Source: Ischnura elegans
Lineage: Eukaryota; Arthropoda; Insecta; Odonata; Coenagrionidae
Length of the DNA stretch: 64,000 nucleotides
Reading direction: 5' to 3'
Assembly (NCBI RefSeq): GCF_921293095.1
Contig: NC_060247.1
Coordinates: forward strand, 52,735,111-52,799,110
In this document: piece by piece, positions 23,401 through 35,400 of the stretch
Position numbering within the stretch: position 1 is the first letter of the stretch
How the letters are laid out: every line of letters starts with the position of its first letter
Position numbers and translations under genes: made by a program
The notes under the pieces: model-generated
The model's database searches: none
Told to the model about the DNA's origin: nothing
What the model saw: the letters and a program-made list of their open reading frames with translations, nothing else

Positions 23401-26400
23401 GAAGAAATTGAACGAAGTCAAGAGCTCCAGCATCTAAATCATGAATTCTATTAAAATGCAGTGGTCTTCATTTGAGTTTCTCCTGATAATAGCTTCATTC
23501 ATTCATTAGCTATTATATAACGCATTAAATAACATGGCAAGCATTATTACCATATGAATCCACATCAAAAATTCCTAACACATAACAAAATAATTAAGTC
23601 TCTCATTTCTTTGACCAGCCCAGAAGCCCAAAATGTACCCAAAACACTTCTGTCTACATCACTAGGAATTGAAGGAGAGATTCCTTCCTATGTTTCAATC
23701 GTTTTTGCACAGTAGACCCCCGCATTATGATGGGATCGACTTAGGATGTCTTCAACATGCGATTAGAGTTGATTTTGTATGTGATTAATAAAATTTAAAT
23801 TTCACGGATTTTGTTTTCATCGATTATGAAATTCTATACCTTATTTGTTAAAAAAACACATTTTTGTTACATATCAATCTATGCATGTGCTGATGTTAAT
23901 TGTACATCCCTATTTCATTAATGACAATCACAACACAATTATAATGTGATTATGAAAATAATGGAAAAATTACCAATGAATGACAAAATTGAGTAAGAAT
24001 ATATCTATTATTGAAAGAAAATCGATAAATTTATTTTACCAGAAAGCTGGAAAAATTGGCCCTTGAGTTAATAGATTTCAACTAACTTTGGCAAAGCGTC
24101 ATCTTTTGATTAGAAAACGAAAAACTGTATTTTTGTAATGCGCACAACCAAGGGGGGACAAGCCATGGTCTAGGGGAGGTCAAGCCAGGTTATGACATTT
24201 TAGCATGGAAAAGGTGAATGAAACCAACATTTTAAGAAAATTATAACAGCGCTTTCTTAGTCTATGAGATTATTTCCTTGAAAAAAATTGCTTTATTTTT
24301 GTTGCTTATCTTATACTAATGCATATCATTTTTCGTGGGTTTAAAGAAAACTTGTTCAATACTTTCATTTCAATTCAGCACTGATTTTGCTTTAAGACTT
24401 TAGCGATTATTGCTTCTAGGGAGGGGCAGCTGCCCCCCCTGCCCCTCGCTGGGTATGCCCATGTGCACAACTGTTCACAAAGTAGTGCAATATTGTAGAA
24501 CTGAAATTTTACAAAAGCATCCGTGCACCAGATGCAGACTGATTCAAATTTAAAATGGTAATGATAAATCATCAATTTCAATTTGAATCATTCTTTTCAA
24601 CTTTCTGGCTATGAACTATAAATCATGTTCATCCTGAATCAGGTAGAAAATGCAGTGGCAGTGGATATTTTTATCAAAAAGTGCATGCTTCCGCCTCTAG
24701 TTATCACTACGTCAAAAATATGTCAGAATGCGTGAACGTCCACTAAACTTAAATGCTGACCTAGCAGATGACAGAATGTGGACTTAATAAATATCAGTTA
24801 TCAATCTATAATATTTAAACCAGTGATTCACACACTTACTTTCAGCAAAAATCCTACTACCTCATATAGTTTATTGAATTTGTCCTGTGAGGAGTTGAAG
24901 TACAGGAGAAAGGGAAGAATGGCAAAGGTAGACCACAGACGAGATGCAGAGAGCAGTTGATTGATAAATAGAAAATTTTGTATGTGTTAAAAGATTAGCC
25001 AATATGAAACTGAGTGGATGAGGGATATCTTAGATTGGACCACTCTTAGGACTTATGATGATACTATCTTACGAAGCATATATGTAAACTGAGATATATA
25101 AACCTTTCTGGCTTAGTGGGTCTTGATACTAGCTACTATTTAATTATTTTTCTGGGAACTAATGATTAACTTCGCATCTTAATGGACCGTGCACTAAAGC
25201 TCACATTATGTACCATTCTGATCTAACTACTTTTCACAACACATTGGACTACTTATTTAATAATTGCAATGACATGAATCATACATCTAAACCAATTACA
25301 ATTCAACATTTCTACAAAAATGCATTGCACTGTAAAAAAGCAAGCAATGAATGATTTCTATACATAAAATCTCAAAAGAGCTGGATGCAGAAATGCATGA
25401 AAAATGTAGTATAAATTTGCAAGAAAAGTCATGAGTCCGAGAAAAGATTCATAAGAGCAAAGCATTGCATTAGCATGAGGCAAAAAATTACAATTGACAG
25501 ACTATAAATATGCAAGAGCATTAATCTTGCAGCACTTCTGCAAATGGAGGGAAGTGTGAGCGGTGATTAGAGATCATCAAAACCACTATCACCTCCTCCA
25601 AAGCAAACATTTACTCACGGAGTGCTCGATGCCAGGTTGGTGTCCTCATGCTTTAACTGGCCGTCGAGGGCAAGGCCCCACTTATCCTTATTGTCGGCCA
25701 GCAAGGGCATCAGTGTGAATACCTTAGAAAGCGTGAACCCAGGTCCTATTGGGCACCCCTCTCTGCAAAGAGGCGGCAGGAAACGGAGGAAAAGGCAAGG
25801 GGGTAGGGGAGGAGAGGAGAGGGTGGGCTCAGTCAACCCGAACCCTCTCCCCTGCACCTGTGGGGGGGCCCACCTTAACACATACCAATGGTGGGAAACC
25901 CCCCTTCACTCACACAGTAGAGGAGGCGAGGTTGGTGTCCTCATCTTTGAGCCGACCATCCAATGCCAGGCCCCTCTTATCGCGGTTGTCCAACAGTCGC
26001 GGAACAAGTCGATGAACCTTGGACAGAGTGAAACCAGGGCCAACAGGGCAACCGTCTCTGCAAAGAGATGGCCGTGGGGCACTGCCTGGCGGTCCTTCCC
26101 ATTCCAACCCACCCACACCCAACAATACACCAATAACCCAGCCAGACCTACACCCTCCTGGCTCCATCCTCCATACCCAGATTCTTAACAGGCTGGTAGG
26201 ACTAGTGATTAAGCTATCACATTTAATACAGAGGAAATATAGAAGTTCAAAGGAAAAGAGGGAATAATAACCTTCGTTCTATTTGAAAAATAAAATGTGG
26301 AACAAAATAGCTTTAAAATACAAAGGAATTGATCTGCAAACAACTTTCATGTAAAAAAATCAGAAGGTTGCTTAATAAAATGTAGAATTCCATCGACTTG

Positions 26401-29400
26401 AAGGGAACAAAAGAAAATATTGAATAGAAGTCGAAACATAAAAGATTCAAAATTACTGACAAATATGTCCTTCTGAAATGTTAACCTCAAAAATGGAAAA
26501 TTAATTTGCTCACATGAATACAATTTTTAATTTGTTACACCATACAAATATTGAAAATTTTAATGGTGCAGAAAAAAATTTAATTTCAAATGATACGATC
26601 CAGTTCCTGAAACAGCAACTGACACTTGAAATTACACATTATTAACAAGAGATCTTCAGACATACGTAGGAAAATATTGAAATTAACTGCCCTTGAGATG
26701 CAGCCAAAAAAATAATTTAACAGCATGAATATCCTGAGGAACAGATCCAATTCATATAATAGGGCTGAGTGGTTGAATGAAACCTTTCTTAATAGCAAAA
26801 TAGAATTCAGAGCAAAGCTGGATATCCATGGGTATTATTTTTAGCAAGTTCATTTCACAAGCACTTGTAGAAGAATTTAAATGGACAAAAAATCTTTCAG
26901 ATTTTAGCAGAAATTGGTTGCTGTTTAATAGCAACAATAAGCAATTGCAAGCATCTCACATGAAATGAACATGTTTGAGAGAATGAGTTTATAGGAAACA
27001 AAGTGCCCACTACATTAACGAACATAAAATAATTCAATGGAACTTGATTTAAAAACCGCAATAACATAAAAAATTCAGTGAAAAATTTTAACTTCCTAAT
27101 AATGGATTTTGCAAAAATGAAGCCATTACTTCCTGGCTCTCTCAACACTATTAGTGTTTACCATCTTCATGGGGTACAGCAATAAATACTGATGGTAATT
27201 TAATATAATATACCTATAACCTTCGGAAAAAAACAAATGACAAAGCTAATTTTTTATCTTTCGATATGTTTTTTTTATTTCAAGTAGGACTAGTCAAAAA
27301 TAATAATAAAGTATTTTTATACTGACTGAAAAATAAATTTAACCATAGCAATGCCATAAATTTTAACAATATATTTTCACCTTGGCGATATATCGGTCCA
27401 CCACAATGAGTGGGTTAAATTTTGTTAAAACAAGCTTCTACTGTAGAATAGTACAACTCCAATTACCCTGGAGTATCCAATACTCCGTTATGTGAGCTTA
27501 ATAATCCAAGGGAATATGAAATACAGAGATGCAATTCATCGATGGCTAGTATCACGTAAAAGAGCATGGGAATTTACACGTTTTCGAATCACCAAGAAGG
27601 CATCAAAACCTATGCTTGCTTTCAAATGAGTTGTTACATACAAGATGCCATGTGCCGATTTCTAAGGAAGAATGACAAGAAACAGTACTAACAAAAATAC
27701 TGTTTCCTTTTTACGCTTTTTAAGGAACTAGTGAATTGAAAATCAGAAGATTGAAATATCACAAGGGATTCTGGAGCTATGGAGGAACTATTCATTGACA
27801 GCATTTTCTCTTTAGCTCAGTGGAAGTTCTAGAAAATGTAGCACATAAATTGGAATAAGTAATTTTCTTGGATTTTCAGACTCAAGTTTTTCAATACTGA
27901 TGAATAACAAACATTAAAAAACAACAGATATTTATGTAAATTTGTAACCAAGAAATATATTTCCATCGGTAATACAAGATGCATCAGAGAATATACTGAT
28001 TTTCCTCCAAAAAGGTGGTGGTAATAAAGTCATTCAAAGAGCATATTAAGATAAGGTTCCACTCAACTTCAAAAAAATTAGCCCTAAAGTTCAGCCCTCA
28101 TCTTTAATACCCAATTTGTATCTGCTATCAGCAGTGAATAACTTAAAAGATGAATCAAAATGTTAATTTAAAAAATGCATACATCCCCTATGTAAGCTGA
28201 ACAATGACCTTTCATAATCAATAATAATACAAGCTGTCCCCAAGTTACACATCTTCAATATTGATAAATATACGATGTAAATACAAATTCAACATTTCTT
28301 AAAGAAAGAATAAAAGAAATTTCCTATTTCGTTGTGCTAATACGACCCTAGTAAAATTGTTCAAATTCTAGAAAATGATTATCAACTACATGTATCATTT
28401 AATAACTATGTATTAGAAATACATTGATAAATTCAGGGAGGTTGTATGAATGGTTTAAATAAAGATATTTCTTCCTGGTCAAATACTGATGCCTCTTGCC
28501 CTTCCAAAAACAATTGGTATATTTAAAAGTATTCCTTCGCACCCACTTCTACCTACAAGCATAGACTCACATGACAACACACAGCAATATTTGAATAAGA
28601 GCCAAAGTTCTAAGGCCTTAGTTGCCCTCTATTAGAGATTAAAAGTAATAATTAAATACAATTTTAATTAATGGAAGCTAGAAAGTTACAACAATATTTA
28701 TGCAATAGTATCATCGCATAGTAGTATCATTGCATAGTAGTATAATGCATATCTTAATTATTGAATTTGGTGGAAAAATGCTGTCCACATGCATCAATCA
28801 TTTTCAGGGAAAATGATTTCATAGTAAACTCCCCATGATGATTCCCCACTATTCCACAGTAAACTGATTAATTCCAACTAACCACCTAAAAAAATATTTA
28901 AACAAAGGAATTATCTGAGATCACCTAAAGGTACTTTAAATAATAAAGTCAACAGCTTTTTAGAAAGCAGAGTGGTATCCTGCTTTTTCCATGAACTATT
29001 TACAAAAAATGAGACCATTTCGTTCTACTCCTTTTAGGAAGTTTTGAACAAAATTAAATAATTTACCTCTAGCACTAATGTAAGGGTTGACATCCTAACT
29101 CTTAGTGCCAAGATGAGATGCAAATGCTAACAAAAAAAACTATTCTACTTCACCAGCTTGGCCAATTCTACCTAAATGGTTAACAGATAACAAACAAGCC
29201 TTGTAACACATAATAAGCGCAAATTGAAGACAGCTTGTATACTATCATTTATTCTGAGAAGCCAATAAATCACCAGTCATTCCAATATCTAATAAATTAA
29301 AGTTAAGATGAAACATAAGTGCTCCCATTTTTTAAACAATACTTACTCGCTTTCTATTTCAGCAACTGTGCATTTGTATTGTGCAGTAGAAAAAAGGCAT

Positions 29401-32400
29401 ATATCCGCAAACTGACGAACTGAAAATGATAATTGAGAGCATTTCAATTAGCTAGTATTCCCAATTATTACTAATTCAACATGGATACAAAAGAGGTATT
29501 AAAAACAACTAAGGAAGTATTTAATCCTTAAACGAAGGAGTAAATACTTCCTTAGTTGTTTTTAAAAAATAGATAAGAAAGAATTTAGCTAAAATCAGTG
29601 GTAACAAATAACAGAAAAGAATTTAAGAATTCTTGAAGCCCCAAAAAAAATGTTTTGAAATATATTTTAAATACATTTAACCCTCGCTTTACCATAATAA
29701 TCCGTTCAGGGGGACCAATCTTAAAGTAAATTCCGTCGTGTGTTGAATAGTCATTATTTTCAAATGTAGAAGCAGTTAAAAGAGCACCAGTAATTGTAAA
29801 TTTGGGAATGTTATTTTTGGAAAACATACTCCAGTTAAACTTAATGATTTTTCACATAATGACGTCAATTCTAAGGAATGGTTGACAATCCACACCCGTC
29901 TTTCTTCAGATTTGGGAAAGATAAAAAAAATTGCAATTGACTCTCATCGACCTTAGAATGCCCACTAATGAAGCAGATTCTGCAGATGTTGCAACCATAT
30001 TTCTCCTACACCTTTGACTAAATATGCCACAAGATACATCTCAGGGCACTTCTCAAGGGTGTCATTTTCACCAAAATCACAAGCATCTCACAGAGGTTGT
30101 TGCCTTGTTGAGGTTAGGGATAAAAAAAACACCCAAAGAGGACTGGGATGATAATAGACATTTTACATGAACCCAGCTATCTCCAGGCATATTTGCTCTA
30201 CTAACAAGAACAGAATTAAATTGGAATGATTTGAAACCAAAACCATCAAACTGCTCCTGTGGAATGTGCTGCAACCACGTGCTTAATTGAAACAAGTCAC
30301 AGCGCAATGTAGGCAGCTCTTGGCACTGCATACAACAACAATGCATGGAGAAGAGGTAATAATAATAATCCTCAGTGGATTCAACAATAGTGATATTCGC
30401 TCCATTTCATATTGCCCTTATTATACTGCACAGTGAGCACTCAAGTTATTCCTTTTTCTGTTCTTTAACTAACACTACATACATAAAATAACAGTAAAAT
30501 ACTAATTTTAATTACAGTTTTTTTTTAACTTGAGCATCATCTTATTTAATAATAAGTAGAAAAATATTTGATAAATTAACAACAATTGCATTATTAATGA
30601 TTTCTAACACTTGGTGAATATTTTTATCAACCAAGAAAATCACCATTGAAATTTCAAGTGAAATCATTATTAACTATGGCAAAAATACTCATTGCAAGGA
30701 TAATTGATAGGAATTGAAGGCCAGCACTCAAAAGGTGTTCAGTAAGATATTACGAAGGCTACTCACCAGAAACCTTAATCTTTCTCACTGTGCGATTAGA
30801 ATTGTTTGCAATGTGGACATTAACAGCTATGTTTTCACCGTGGTGATACAACTAGAAAAAAATGAAATAATTATTGTACACAAATCAAAGTAGAATAAAA
30901 ATTAAAATTTCAAAACCACATATTAAAAAACATAACATGTCAGTGGAATAAATTAGAGATGTGCAAACACCCCATTTTTTACTCAAAGCCAGCCAACCAA
31001 TACAAAATCTTTTGTTTGCATCACGCTCCAAAGTCAAATCAATATTTTATGGTTTTTGAGAAAATTAAGATCGAGAGGTGGCTGCTAAGTTGAAATGGCA
31101 AATGGGCCCATTGCAACAGAAGAGGAATAAATGTATGGGATGGGATAGGGAGTTAGGTAGTCATGGGTGCTTACAGGAGAGAGGAACAAAGAAAGTCCCA
31201 TTACTATACATGTAATCCAATGTAGGCAGCTGGACTTCATCTCGATAGACCGGAAGCCATAGTTAAAGCACTCGCCTGCGCACTGAAAGTCACGTGTTCG
31301 TATCCCAATCTATGCAATTAATTTTTTTTCTCTGTTGAATTTTCGCACAACGAGTTATAATTAGGAGATATATTTAAAGATGCGACAATAATAGCTGTTT
31401 GTCATTTTCATACCAAATAAAATAGTGCAATAAAAATAACCGAGTATGTGCAAAAACAGATAAAAATCTAACCCCATTATTTTATGTTATTTTAACCTAC
31501 ATAACTCGAGCCATTGATAATAATGGACACCTATTTCAACCTAATTTAATCACAGTATTTCCTTCCAGCATACCTTCACTTTTATGGAAATTTTTTTAAA
31601 TGTTTACGGCATATCATGAAGGCCATAACATCATTTATGATGATCAATATTCATATTGAAATAAGATACACAATGAAAATATGACAATTTGGTTAAACAA
31701 CTGAGTAAGTAAACCATATGTTGCCGGAAAATATGATGGATTTCACCACTATCTGTAGTTTAGTTCTTACGATACACAAACTTATCAATCAACTATGCTC
31801 TCATGACAATGAAAGAACAAACTCGTTTAAAATTTACCTTCATTCCCGTAATTTGCTCAAAACGACAGGTGATTACCTTAAAAAAAACCACAGACGGGCA
31901 ATCCTAACATAATTTACCCCGCAACAACATCAATTATGTGATAATGTATCAATTAGCACTTATGTATGCCCGTATATACCTTTCGCCTCTCTTGTGAAGT
32001 GTCAAACCTGGCGGAAGGTTATTTTTGCTGCTCACTTGTCTCTTGAAAACCGTGGCGTTTTAACATTTCCCCTTTAGGATGACTGTTGACGTCATACCAA
32101 AAGTGGAACGCTTTCCGATAGTATGTGTGAAACGAAAGGAAGACGAGTGTAGGATAGGTTCCCAATCGACTCGGATTGAATCCGTATCCGACGCTGCCAC
32201 TCCTATGAGACTCTGAAACACCCTCCAAAGTTAATGCCAAAAATTACCTCAACAACTCCTGCCCTGAGTCTGCTTGTCTAAGCACTGCCACCACACAGTT
32301 GCATTCAAAATGTGGTTGTGAAACAGTGAAAATTTACTCAGTACTAGTAGGCAAAATGAATATTTAGCCTGGGTTGCACCAATAATTTTCTTGAGATTAA

Positions 32401-35400
32401 GTTCATAATTAAGTGATGGGAACGTTCACTCAAACCCAACATCGCAATATAATAAAATAATTCAGTGGATGAATGGGAAAGATAAGTTATGACAAAAAAA
32501 AAACATTGTATTTATTAAGCCCTTCTCTCATAACTTGAGAATGAAAAAATGCATAAGTGCCACCCACTTTTCATTAGTTAGAGACGTCATTAAAGTTCTG
32601 GTTCATTAACCCTTTTAGTGCTATCCTCCTTCTAAGGGTAGAGGCGAGAAATGCGTAGGGTATTTTCATGAAATTTAGGGCATTTTTGGGTATTTTCATA
32701 AAATGTAGCAACCAGGAAAAAAAAACAATAGAAAGCAATTTTATTACTTATCCATAAGCAGTGAAATAATTTTTTTTTAAATAGTGAGGTAAAACTGGTT
32801 AATATTGACAAAATACTTTTACGTTTACTGAAATAAAATATATCAATGTGATAAGTAGGGACATGCAAAAGTCGCAAATGCGATAACACGAAATTTAGCG
32901 CGAATTCCGGGGTTTCCCCACGAATACGCAAATTTCTTGTTAATAGCGATTTTCTCCAATTCAAGAGCGATTTTCACCAACTCAGACGCAATTTTCATCA
33001 ATTTTTCATCTGCTCATGCTTCTCCCACAAAATTGTTTTTCAAGGCGTATATTTAAGCCGTAATTTTTTCACTGCATTGGCCGCTTTACTACGGAATGAA
33101 TTTCTACGGGCCGCAGTTCACACCCAGCACCATGAAATCCAGAGTGATGTCTCATTTGAAAGCGGCCTGAATTTCATGGCTCCGCACTGAGAACTGCAGC
33201 CGGCGAAAAGTCGTAGCGTCTGAAAGTAGCCTCAAGGTAGCACTGTGTGTATTTCACGTCATAGATGGCACACGAGATTGAAATGGGAGCCTTGCAGACT
33301 GTCGACAACGCCGTGCCGTCAACTGCACAAATCGACTCGTTTGAAAAAATACATTGAGACCAATTGTTACTTGAAAGCACGGTACCGTGCTGTTGACGAC
33401 GGCCGGAGCAAAGCCGATTCGTCTGAAAGCGGCAAAAAGCGGCGGTGCACCATCTATGCCGTGAAATACACATGGAGCTATATTGAGGCAGCTTTCAACG
33501 ATTTACCGCCAGCTGCCGTTCCCGGCAAAGCACCATGAAATTCAGACTGCTTTCCGACAAGACGACTCTGGATTTCACGGTGCTGTGCCGTGAACGGAGC
33601 TCTACAGAAATTCGTCGCGCACTATCCTAATGCACACATATTATATAGAGAGTTAACCCTTTTGCTACTAATGACGAAAATATGTGGCAGGGCATTTCTT
33701 GACCCGGGAGACCAAAGCCGCAAATTTTCGACTAAGATTTTTCTACGTAGGAGAACGAATGCCGAAAATATACATTTACTTACTCTCCCCCTTTCGTGAC
33801 GGTCGCGGGTTCGCGAAGTCTTAGTTCCCTCAACCTCCTGACCCCCCAACTAGTGTTTTCAACTTACCGTATTTCTCCAAATACAGTCCCTCCCCCTAAT
33901 TTTGAGGCTTCAGTTTCAGGAAAAGTTAAAAAAATGCGTTCGAATATAGTCCCCCCCTTTACTTTTACCACAGGCATTTCTGGAAAAAAAGGGGGGACTA
34001 TATTCAGACACATACAGTATATACTGGGCTGAGCTGACTGTCTTACCATTTACGAATAGCATACAGACTTCTATCTAGGTGGATTGACTATTTAAATATA
34101 TCTCCAATAATGAGCAATAAAGCACAACTGCAGATCCACATTAGCTCAAAAATTCTTCCACACACATCTTCTGCCACACTGCAAACACTCATGAAGAGTT
34201 TATTTCAGTCACCCACTTCAGCATAAATTTGCCAGCTTAAGAGGATAATTTAGATTCTTGTGGGCAATTCGTTATTCTTACCTCCTTGTCCAAAGAAGCT
34301 TCTAGGTGTAATTTGTTGGGACTCATCATGAACTCTTTACTAACTTCCACAGAAGGTTGATCCCCTTGCACACTTGGCGCATACATAATTTTTCGGATTG
34401 CCAGCCTGACAGAATTTCTGGAAATAGATAAATTAAACATATTCAATTAAACAAAATATCTGCTTTGTTGGCAATGATTCATATCTTCAACTAGAAAAAT
34501 TGAACATACAAAGATTTCATACACAACATTAATAATAAAATGTATACGCTAACATATGCGTATCATCAACAAGAACAAATCCACCAAAACATTAGCTTGC
34601 AGGCAAAAGTAAAACTTGCAACACTAGAATTGACAGCTTGGATGACTGGAGAAATAATACACACAATCCCTGATTAACATTGATCTAGTTAGTACTATTC
34701 AGATGTTGAGAGCTTGTTCCAGTTATTTGCTCTTGAAAATTCTACAATTTGTAGGAATCACTGCACCCCGTGCACCCATTCGATTTACGAAATTACAAAC
34801 CTCAGTCCCGGTAGTTGCAAAATGAACTTCATTACGAAGTTTCACGCATAAGCAATGGCATTTAGGTGGATATTCACTATGCTAAGCTTTAATAATCACG
34901 TAACATTTAAGTTCTTCTAGTGTACTGTGCCCAAGAGCGTCAATTATGATTCTGTATTCAGTATACACACAACATCATATAATAAGCTTCATTCCTGTGG
35001 TGTCACGGTAACCCACTCATAACCGCTTGTCAATTGGACGTACAGTTAGTCCTCTTCCTACGCACATTAGATTTACGAATTTTCAGAGATACAAGCATTC
35101 AAAATTTTCAAATTTCGAATTTGGTGCCTTTAGATTTGGCCGATGCTATGCGGTGTGGCGCAGAGGAACTCTAACTGTGGGCACAATCTGAACAAAGTGT
35201 CATTGAATCCGGTGTGAATTTAGCAACTGCTCAGCATTTCGCCCATTCTTTGTCACCGCTGGGAGCTATTCTTTCGGCTCCAAATGCATCACATGCCCAG
35301 CTAGATCAGTTCGTCACAATCGTAAGTTAGCTCATTAGTGTACTGTAGTATTGCATTCTGCAGGATAACTGTACTCCTCGATTCCTTGCATACAGTCCGG

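Noticed and set aside
25914..26057. Exon 9a as a dead duplicate
   Set aside because: It has no stop or indel, both splice sites are intact and all structural landmarks are kept, so I treat it as a real exon pending transcript data.
25622..26188. Long plus-strand frame of 188 codons opposite the two arrestin exons
   Set aside because: It is the antisense shadow of exons 9a/9b in a G/C-rich block. The minus strand has splice sites and a clear arrestin match; the plus frame has only Pro/Arg-rich low complexity.
29347..30851. A third copy of the lariat-loop exon elsewhere in the introns around exon 9
   Set aside because: I looked through the minus-strand frames from 14.5 to 30.8 kb and found no further frame with GPGFTLSKV or LALDG. 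Only 9a and 9b are present.
31240..31330. Functional tRNA gene
   Set aside because: Box A- and B-like words are present but the acceptor and anticodon stems do not pair. A SINE head explains it better.
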